From contig NZ_JAJTBG010000009.1 of NCBI RefSeq assembly GCF_021287045.1, positions 62,001-126,000 of the forward strand: a stretch of 64,000 nt of DNA, given 5' to 3'. Source of the DNA: Oryzomicrobium sp. (GTDB lineage: Bacteria > Pseudomonadota > Gammaproteobacteria > Burkholderiales > Rhodocyclaceae). This document shows positions 58,268-64,000 of the stretch, piece after piece (position 1 is the first letter of the stretch; the number at the start of each line of letters is the position of its first letter). The notes below the pieces were generated by a model. It worked only from the letters and a program-made list of their open reading frames with translations, was not told the origin of the DNA and ran no database searches. A program made the position numbers and the translations under genes.

Positions 58268-58795
58268 TCAGACCAGCCCAAGCAAGCCGAGCAACGCGCC
58301 CCCGGCGATCAGCCACAGGGGGTGCAGCTTGGGAAAGCGCAGACAGACCAGGATGGTCGCCAGGGTCGCGGCGACGCCGCCGGGCCCCAGGCCGGCCGTC
58401 AGGCCGATCAGGGTGCCGCTGGAGAACACCAGCCCGATCGACAGGGGCGCCACCCCCACCTGCACCGCCTGCTGCCAGGGGGCGCCGCGAAAGCGCTCCC
58501 AGTGGCGGAAGATGAAGTAGATCACCACGCTCATCGGCAGGCACATGGCCACCGTGCTGACCACGGCGCCGGCCACGCCGGCCACCTGCCAGCCCACCAG
58601 GGTCACCACCAGCACGTTGGGACCGGGAGCCGCCTGGGCCACGGCGTAGAGATGGGTGAAGGTGGCGTCGTTCATCCAGTGTTGCTGGTGCACCACCACC
58701 CGGTGGATTTCCGGCAGCAGGGCGTTGGCGCCGCCGAAGGACAGGAACGACAGCAGGGCGAAGTGCAGGAACAGCTGGACCAGGATGCCGCTCAT
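58268..58795 (-). CDS. Chromate transporter, C-terminal half protein
   Basis: A 175-residue membrane protein of the CHR family (half-size). It starts with LSFLSFGGANALLPEIHRVV and carries AQAAPGPNVLVVTLVGWQ, the second copy of the family's PGPN signature, within about five helices. It forms a pair with the adjacent half protein, whose stop it overlaps by four bases (ATGA). Short-chain CHR pairs export chromate; other oxyanions are possible. Confidence 0.88.
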   Translation of the reverse strand: MSGILVQLFLHFALLSFLSFGGANALLPEIHRVVVHQQHWMNDATFTHLYAVAQAAPGPNVLVVTLVGWQVAGVAGAVVSTVAMCLPMSVVIYFIFRHWERFRGAPWQQAVQVGVAPLSIGLVFSSGTLIGLTAGLGPGGVAATLATILVCLRFPKLHPLWLIAGGALLGLLGLV

Positions 58796-59412
58796 GCCCC
58801 CTCCCCCGCGTCCAGGGCCGCCATGGCCCGGCGGATGCGCCGGTAGGCGACGATGCTGCTCAGGGTCGCCAACACGCCCATCACCAGCACCAGGGGCAGG
58901 CGCAGCACGGCGATGGCAACGAAGGTGAGGACAACGAAGGGCAGGTAGACCTTTTTTTCCTTGAGGGCGCCGAGCATGCGCACCCCCAGGGAGAGGATCA
59001 GCCCCACACCCACGGCGGAGATGCCGCGCAGCATGGCCTGCACTGCGTGCAGCTCGCCGTAGAGGGAATACAGCAGGCCCAGCAGCAGCACCACTACGAA
59101 AGGCCCGACCAGCATGCCGAGCACTGCCACCACCGCCCCCAGGGCACCCTGGTAGCGGCTGCCGACGCACACCGCCAGATTCACCACGTTGGGACCGGGC
59201 AGGAACTGGCACAGGCCCAGCACCGAGTTGAACTCCTGGGGCGACAGCCAGCGCTGGCGCTCCACCAGCATGCGCCGGGCGAAGGGCAGCACGCCGCCGA
59301 AGCCGGACAGGCCGACCCGGGAAAAGCCCGAAAAAAGTGCCCCCAGAGTCACCTCGGGGGGCACTGCGTCGCTGGCGGCGCTTGGCGCCGGGGGGCGGGT
59401 TGCGTCGACCAT
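58792..59412 (-). CDS. Chromate transporter, N-terminal half protein
   Basis: A 206-residue CHR-family membrane protein. FSRVGLSGFGGVLPFARR is near 30 and LCQFLPGPNVVNLAVCVG near 70 (PGPN signature), with about six helices and a basic end. It precedes the second half protein in a two-gene unit. Together the two equal one long ChrA. It starts 22 bases after the hisD stop, so it may be read from the hisGD transcript. Confidence 0.88.
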   Translation of the reverse strand: MVDATRPPAPSAASDAVPPEVTLGALFSGFSRVGLSGFGGVLPFARRMLVERQRWLSPQEFNSVLGLCQFLPGPNVVNLAVCVGSRYQGALGAVVAVLGMLVGPFVVVLLLGLLYSLYGELHAVQAMLRGISAVGVGLILSLGVRMLGALKEKKVYLPFVVLTFVAIAVLRLPLVLVMGVLATLSSIVAYRRIRRAMAALDAGEGA

Positions 59413-59434
59413 CGCGCCGTCCGTCGCTCCGCCG

Positions 59435-60733
59435 TCAGTCCAGCCGGTATTCGGCGGACTTGGCGTGGGCGGGCAGGCCCTCGCCGCCGGCCAGGGTGGA
59501 GGCGATCCGCCCCAGGGTCTGGGCCCCGGCCCGGGACACCTTGATCAGGCTGGTGCGCTTCTGGAAGTCGTAGACCCCCAGGGGCGAGGAGAAGCGGGCG
59601 CTGCCCGAGGTGGGCAGCACGTGGTTGGGGCCGGCGCAGTAGTCGCCCAGGGATTCGGAGGTGTAGGGGCCGATGAAGATGGCGCCGGCGTGGTGCAGCT
59701 TGGCCACCCAGGGATCGGCGTCCACCAGGGACAGCTCCAGGTGTTCCGGGGCCACCCGGTTGGCGATGGCGCAGGCTTCGTCCATGTCGGCCACGGCGAT
59801 CAGGGCACCGCGGTTTTCCAGGGCGGTGCGGATCACCTCGGCCCGGGGCATGGTGGGCAACAGCTTCTCGATGCTGGCGGCCACCTTGTCCAGGTAGGCC
59901 GCATCCGGCGAGATCAGGATCGACTGGGCCAGCTCGTCGTGCTCGGCCTGGGAAAAGAGGTCCATGGCCACCCAGTCCGGGTCGGTGGAGCCGTCGGCGA
60001 TCACCAGGATCTCGGACGGGCCGGCCACCATGTCGATGCCAACGATGCCGAAGACGCGACGCTTGGCGCAGGCCACGTAGGCGTTGCCCGGACCGACGAT
60101 CTTGTCCACCTGGGGCACGGTGGCGGTGCCGAAGGCCAGGGCGGCCACGGCTTGGGCGCCGCCGATGGTGAATACCCGGTCCACCCCGGCCAGGGCGGCG
60201 GCGGCCAGCACCAGGGCGTTCTTCTCGCCGCCCGGGGTGGGCACCACCATGATCAGTTCCTTGACCCCGGCCACCTTGGCGGGGATCGCGTTCATCAGCA
60301 CCGACGACGGATAGGCGGCCTTGCCGCCGGGCACGTAGAGGCCCACCCGGTCCAGCGGCGTGACCATCTGGCCGAGCACCGTGCCGTCGGCCTCGGTGTA
60401 GGTCCAGCCGTCGGCCTTCTGCTTTTCGTGGAAGGTGCGGATGCGTGCGGCGGCGGTTTCCAGGGCAGCGCGGCGCTCGGCGGGCAGGCCCTCCAGGGCG
60501 GCCCGCAGCTCGGCCTGGGGCAGTTCCAGGGCGGCCATGCCGGCCACGGCCAGGCGGTCGAAGCGGTTGGTGTACTCCACCACCGCCGCGTCGCCCCGGG
60601 CCTTCACGTCGGCCAGGATCGCCGCCACGGTGGCCTCGATGCCCTCGTCCTGGGCGGATTCGAAGGCCAGGAGGGCCTTCAGCCGGGTGTCGAAGTCGGC
60701 GGTGCGGGAATCGAGTCGCTTGATGTTGACCAT
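59435..60733 (-). CDS. hisD: Histidinol dehydrogenase
   Basis: A 432-residue zinc enzyme oxidising histidinol to histidine in two NAD-dependent steps. [20 protein letters not shown] is near 130, [14 protein letters not shown] near 192, [16 protein letters not shown] near 215, [13 protein letters not shown] near 238 and [14 protein letters not shown] near 262 (zinc ligands), then APEHLEL near 330. It lies two bases after hisG and before the chromate transporter genes. Confidence 0.98.
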   Translation of the reverse strand: MVNIKRLDSRTADFDTRLKALLAFESAQDEGIEATVAAILADVKARGDAAVVEYTNRFDRLAVAGMAALELPQAELRAALEGLPAERRAALETAAARIRTFHEKQKADGWTYTEADGTVLGQMVTPLDRVGLYVPGGKAAYPSSVLMNAIPAKVAGVKELIMVVPTPGGEKNALVLAAAALAGVDRVFTIGGAQAVAALAFGTATVPQVDKIVGPGNAYVACAKRRVFGIVGIDMVAGPSEILVIADGSTDPDWVAMDLFSQAEHDELAQSILISPDAAYLDKVAASIEKLLPTMPRAEVIRTALENRGALIAVADMDEACAIANRVAPEHLELSLVDADPWVAKLHHAGAIFIGPYTSESLGDYCAGPNHVLPTSGSARFSSPLGVYDFQKRTSLIKVSRAGAQTLGRIASTLAGGEGLPAHAKSAEYRLD

Positions 60734-60735
60734 GG

Positions 60736-61380
60736 TCACTCCTTCACCGCGCCGGCGATGGCGCCGATGATCGGCTCCAGGGCCTCGCGCTTGAGCTTGA
60801 GGGCCGCCTGGTTGACCACCAGGCGCGACGAGATCGCCATGATCTCTTCCACGGCGACCAGGTTGTTGGCCTTGAGGGTGCCGCCGGAGGACACCAGGTC
60901 CACGATGGCGTCGGCCAGGCCGGCCAGGGGCGCCAGTTCCATGGAACCGTAGAGCTTGATCAGGTCCACGTGGACGCCCTTGGCGGCGAAATGCTCCCGG
61001 GCCACCTTGAGGTACTTGGTCGCCACCTTGAGGCGGGCGCCCTGGCGCACCGCGTTGTCGTAGTCGAAGCCGGCGGGCACCGCCACCATCATGCGGCACT
61101 TGGCGATGTTCAGGTCCAGGGGCTGGTAGAGGCCCTCGCCGCCGTGCTCGAACAGCACGTCCTTGCCGGCCACTCCCAGGTCGGCGGCGCCGTACTGGAC
61201 GTAGGTGGGCACGTCGGAGGCGCGCACGATCACCACCCGGACGTTGTCCCGGTTGGTGGGGATGATCAGCTTGCGCGAGGTTTCCGGGTCTTCCTGCGGG
61301 ACGATGCCGGCGGCAGCCAGCAGGGGCAGGGTTTCTTCGAAGATGCGGCCCTTGGACAGGGCGATGGTGATGGTGCTCAC
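60736..61380 (-). CDS. hisG: ATP phosphoribosyltransferase, short form
   Basis: A 214-residue catalytic subunit doing the first step of histidine synthesis. [18 protein letters not shown] is the start; [20 protein letters not shown] near 50 and [15 protein letters not shown] near 165 are typical. The C-terminal regulatory domain of long HisG is absent, so a HisZ partner is expected elsewhere; none is in the window. It is the first his gene on this strand and follows the TRAP gene terminator. Confidence 0.97.
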   Translation of the reverse strand: MSTITIALSKGRIFEETLPLLAAAGIVPQEDPETSRKLIIPTNRDNVRVVIVRASDVPTYVQYGAADLGVAGKDVLFEHGGEGLYQPLDLNIAKCRMMVAVPAGFDYDNAVRQGARLKVATKYLKVAREHFAAKGVHVDLIKLYGSMELAPLAGLADAIVDLVSSGGTLKANNLVAVEEIMAISSRLVVNQAALKLKREALEPIIGAIAGAVKE

Positions 61381-61390
61381 GGGCAGTCCA

Positions 61391-61438
61391 CAAAAAGCGG
61401 GGGCGGAACCTGGTAGTTTATCAGGTTCCGCCCCCGCT
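61391..61438 (-). terminator. Rho-independent terminator of the TRAP transporter operon
   Basis: A perfect 17 bp stem (61396-61412 with 61422-61438) and a nine-base loop are followed on the minus strand by a T-run (complement of A 61392-61396). It is 34 bases beyond dctM, between it and hisG. Confidence 0.92.
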
Positions 61439-61471
61439 CCCGGGCGCCGGCCGATCAGCGCACCGGACGGC

Positions 61472-62752
61472 TTACAGGTAGCCCAGGTGGCGCGGCAGCC
61501 ACAGGGCGATTTCCGGCACGAAGGTGACCAGGAACATGGTGCCGGCCATGGCCACCACCATCCACAGCACCCAGGGGATGGTGGATTCCATCGACACCCC
61601 GGCCATGCGGCAGGTCACCATCAGGTTCACCCCCAGGGGCGGGTGGAACTGGCCCAGGGCCATGTTCATGGTGATGATGATGCCGAACCACACCAGGTCC
61701 CAGTGGAAGTGCTGGGCGATGGGGATGAGCAGGGGCAGGAAGATGAAGTAGATGGAGATGGCGTCGAGGAACATGCCGGCGATCAGCAGCAGCAGCTGGA
61801 TCGCCAGCAGCATCCCCACCTCGGGCAGGTTGGCACCGAGCAGGGCCGCCGCCAGGTGGTCGAAGGTGCCCAGGGTGTTGCTCGCCCAGGCGAACACGCT
61901 GGCCAGGGCCACCACGGTGAGGATCACCGAAGAGATCTCGGCGGATTCCACCAGCACCTCGTAGACGTCCTTCCAGGACAGCGAGCGATAGATCACCATG
62001 CCCACCACCACGCCGTAGGCCACCGCCACCACCGCTGCTTCGGTCGGGGTGAAGAAGCCGGAGCGCATGCCGCCGAGGATGATCACCGGAGCGAGCAGGC
62101 CCCAGCCGGCTTCCTTCAAGCTCTGCCAGAAGGGCGGGCGCGGCTCGGCCGGTTCGGCTTCGAAGCCGTGGCGCACCGACAGCCACCAGGCCACCAGGAT
62201 CAGGGTCAGGCCGGAGAGGATGCCCGGGATCATGCCGGCGGCGAACAGGGCCGGCACCGAGGCCTGGGGCACCAGCAGGCTGTAGATGACGAAGGCGATC
62301 GACGGCGGAATGAGGATGTCGGTGGAACCGGCGGCGGCGATCACCCCGGCGGTGAACGAGCGCGGGTAGCCGGCCTTGAGCATGGACGGGAGCATCACCG
62401 CCCCCACCGCCGCCGAATCCGCCGGGCCGGAGCCGGAAATGCCGCCCAGGATCATCGCCACCAGGATGGCGACGATGGCCAGGCTGCCGCGGCGCTGGCC
62501 GACCACCGCCGAGGCGAAGCGCACGATGGTGGCGGCCACCCCGGCCCGCTCGAAGATCAGGCCGGCGATGACGAACACCGGGATGGCCATCAGCGGGTAC
62601 TTGGCGATGCCGGTATAGACGTTGGTGGGGATCGACATCACCCCCAGCCCGGTGGCGGCCACCACCACGCCGCCGGCTACGCCCATGGCCACCGCCAGGG
62701 GCACGCCGGAGAACATCAGGACGGCGAACAGGCCGAACAAGAGCCAATCCAT
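61472..62752 (-). CDS. dctM: TRAP transporter large membrane subunit (DctM)
   Basis: A 426-residue inner-membrane protein with about 12 helices that forms the sodium-driven channel of a TRAP uptake system. [15 protein letters not shown] is near 55, [20 protein letters not shown] near 97, [18 protein letters not shown] near 143 and [19 protein letters not shown] near 360; the last is typical of C4-dicarboxylate types. The ATG at 62752 overlaps the dctQ stop by one base. Substrate is not certain. Confidence 0.95.
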   Translation of the reverse strand: MDWLLFGLFAVLMFSGVPLAVAMGVAGGVVVAATGLGVMSIPTNVYTGIAKYPLMAIPVFVIAGLIFERAGVAATIVRFASAVVGQRRGSLAIVAILVAMILGGISGSGPADSAAVGAVMLPSMLKAGYPRSFTAGVIAAAGSTDILIPPSIAFVIYSLLVPQASVPALFAAGMIPGILSGLTLILVAWWLSVRHGFEAEPAEPRPPFWQSLKEAGWGLLAPVIILGGMRSGFFTPTEAAVVAVAYGVVVGMVIYRSLSWKDVYEVLVESAEISSVILTVVALASVFAWASNTLGTFDHLAAALLGANLPEVGMLLAIQLLLLIAGMFLDAISIYFIFLPLLIPIAQHFHWDLVWFGIIITMNMALGQFHPPLGVNLMVTCRMAGVSMESTIPWVLWMVVAMAGTMFLVTFVPEIALWLPRHLGYL

Positions 62753-63288
62753 CAGACGCCCTCCCGGCCGGCGCGCAGGGCGGCCACGATGCGTTGCACC
62801 AAGCGCACCACCACCAGGGCCGACAACAGCGGCAGCCAGACGGTGTACAGCCACTGGGGAATGTCCAAGGACGGCGAGGTGACTTCGAACTGGTAGTCGT
62901 CCCAGGCCATGCGCGCGCCCAGGCCCGTCAGGGCGGCGAAGGCCAGCAGCGAGGCGCCGTAGCCGAGCAGGCGCGTCCAGTAGCGCACCGCCGGACCGCG
63001 CCGTTCGACGAAGAAGGCGATGGCGATGTGGTGGTGGCGGACGAAGGCGTGGGACGCCCCCACCAGGGTCATCACCACCAGCAGCCAGACCGAGATTTCC
63101 TCGGTAAAGGCGAACGAGATGTCGGTGAAGTAGCGCACCACCACGTTGGCCAGGGTGATCAGGCAGAGCAGGCCCATGGTCAGCGCCATCAGGGCCCGCT
63201 CGATGCGGTCGAGCAGGGGGAGAGGAGCGGGCAGCCGCCCCCCCTCCCCGGGCGCCGTGGCGCCGGGGAGGCTTTGGGAGTCGGCCAT
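62752..63288 (-). CDS. dctQ: TRAP transporter small membrane subunit (DctQ)
   Basis: A 178-residue protein with four helices (about 33-55, 65-85, 108-130 and 148-170). FAFTEEISVWLLVVMTLVGA is near 60 and HHHIAIAFF near 88, both typical of DctQ. It bridges the binding protein and DctM. The N-terminal 25 residues are non-conserved. It is translated after dctP, with a two-base gap. Confidence 0.93.
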   Translation of the reverse strand: MADSQSLPGATAPGEGGRLPAPLPLLDRIERALMALTMGLLCLITLANVVVRYFTDISFAFTEEISVWLLVVMTLVGASHAFVRHHHIAIAFFVERRGPAVRYWTRLLGYGASLLAFAALTGLGARMAWDDYQFEVTSPSLDIPQWLYTVWLPLLSALVVVRLVQRIVAALRAGREGV

Positions 63289-63290
63289 GA

Positions 63291-64000
63291 TTACTTCTTC
63301 TGGGAGGCGGCGATGGCGGCTGCGGCCTTCTTCACCAGGGGCTCGCCGATGGTCTTGCTCCATTTGGCGTAGACCGGGCGGGTGGCGGCCACGAACTGCT
63401 CGCGCTCGGCGGCGGTGGGCACGGTGACGGCGACGCCAGCGGCCTCGATCTGCTTGAGCAGGGCGGGGTCGGCGGCGGTCAGGCCCTTGCGCGCCTTGTC
63501 CACGTTCTCGCGGCCGGCCTGGAGCGCCGCCTGGCGCACCGCTTCCCGGTCCGACGGGGACCAGCTGGCCCAGACGTCCTTGTTGACCACGAAGATCAGG
63601 GGATCGGCCACGTAGTGCCACAGGGTCAGGTGCTTCTGCCCGACGGTGGACAGGCGGGCGGCGACGAACACCGACAGGGGGTTCTCCTGGCCGTCCACGG
63701 CGCCGGAGGCCAGGGCCGGTTGGGCGTCGGCCCAGCTCATCTGGGTCGGGTTGGCGCCCAGGGCGGAGAAGGTCTCGTTATAGAGGGGCGATCCCACCAC
63801 CCGCAGCTTCATGCCCTTCAGGTCGGCCGGAGTGCGCACCGGGCGCTTGGAATTGGACAGTTCGCGGAAGCCGTTCTCGCCCCAGGCGAGAGGCACCACC
63901 TGGTGGCGTTCCAGCACCTTGAACAGCTCCTGGCCCACCTCGCCCTGGGTCAGGGCGTCCATGGCCCGGTAGTTGGGCATCAGGAAGGGCAGGGAGAACA
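63291..64000 (-). CDS. dctP: TRAP transporter solute-binding protein (DctP), N-terminus outside the window
   Basis: The C-terminal 236 or so residues of a periplasmic binding protein; the start and signal peptide lie beyond base 64000. The second lobe and hinge are present: LKGMKLRVVGSPLYNETFSA, then ANPTQMSWADAQPALASGAVDGQENPL with the conserved Gln-x-Glu, and YVADPLIFVVNKDVWASW. The substrate-anchoring Arg is probably the one in MKLRVVG. Neighbours dctQ and dctM are in the same operon. Family and pattern fit C4-dicarboxylate-like acids; substrate unknown. Confidence 0.93.
   Translation of the reverse strand, partial: FSLPFLMPNYRAMDALTQGEVGQELFKVLERHQVVPLAWGENGFRELSNSKRPVRTPADLKGMKLRVVGSPLYNETFSALGANPTQMSWADAQPALASGAVDGQENPLSVFVAARLSTVGQKHLTLWHYVADPLIFVVNKDVWASWSPSDREAVRQAALQAGRENVDKARKGLTAADPALLKQIEAAGVAVTVPTAAEREQFVAATRPVYAKWSKTIGEPLVKKAAAAIAASQKK

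Overview
The window is high-GC, gene-dense chromosomal DNA from a Gram-negative bacterium. Gene content points to a motile, denitrifying betaproteobacterium, most likely Rhodocyclales (Azospira/Dechlorosoma-like): a norCB nitric oxide reductase cluster with a Dnr-type regulator, a chemotaxis operon with cheD, a type IV pilin with a sigma-54 promoter, pcnB-folK-panBCD synteny, and his genes running into hinT-tatABC. The genus is inference only.

Region 1 (1-9.2 kb): the tail of a hotdog-fold thioesterase, an AT-rich islet encoding an unknown lipoprotein, purM, a divergent hda, a HAD phosphatase, pcnB, folK, a DUF486 membrane protein, a deoxynucleoside kinase and panB-panC-panD. Region 2 (9.2-22 kb): a minus-strand ABC exporter (adaptor, ATPase, two FtsX-type permeases), then the plus-strand norC-norB, norE-norF-norQ-orf-ferredoxin-norD and dnr genes. 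A DNR/FNR-type box precedes norC. Region 3 (22-29 kb): CYTH-CHAD protein, sixA, two nested and decayed IS3-family elements, the major pilin pilA, and a GAF-HD-GYP gene broken by several frameshifts and a stop codon. Region 4 (29-34.5 kb): a metallo-beta-lactamase-fold phosphodiesterase with a tandem FHA protein, a TerC-family protein, sucCD and a DUF2889 protein.

Region 5 (34.7-43.7 kb): a chemotaxis operon on the plus strand: an internally shortened CheY-like receiver, an MCP-like protein, STAS protein, cheA, MCP, cheW, cheR, cheD and cheB. It is followed by a convergent 1184-residue PAS-GGDEF-EAL protein. Region 6 (47-51 kb): FAH-family protein, Nif3-like protein, a DegS/DegQ-type protease and a class II glutamine amidotransferase. 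Region 7 (51-61.4 kb): histidine biosynthesis and Tat export on the minus strand. Here hisC is flipped to the plus strand, and a split chromate transporter plus a small palindromic element sit where hisC would normally lie. Region 8 (61.4-64 kb): a TRAP transporter cut by the window end.

No rRNA, tRNA or CRISPR array was seen. The least expected signals are: (i) two diverged copies of a roughly 105 bp multi-hairpin element, both between convergent genes; (ii) the disrupted his operon; (iii) a CheY-like protein lacking about 23 internal residues; (iv) a tandem MshEN-like motif inside CheA. I found no complete new system that the sequence alone can establish.
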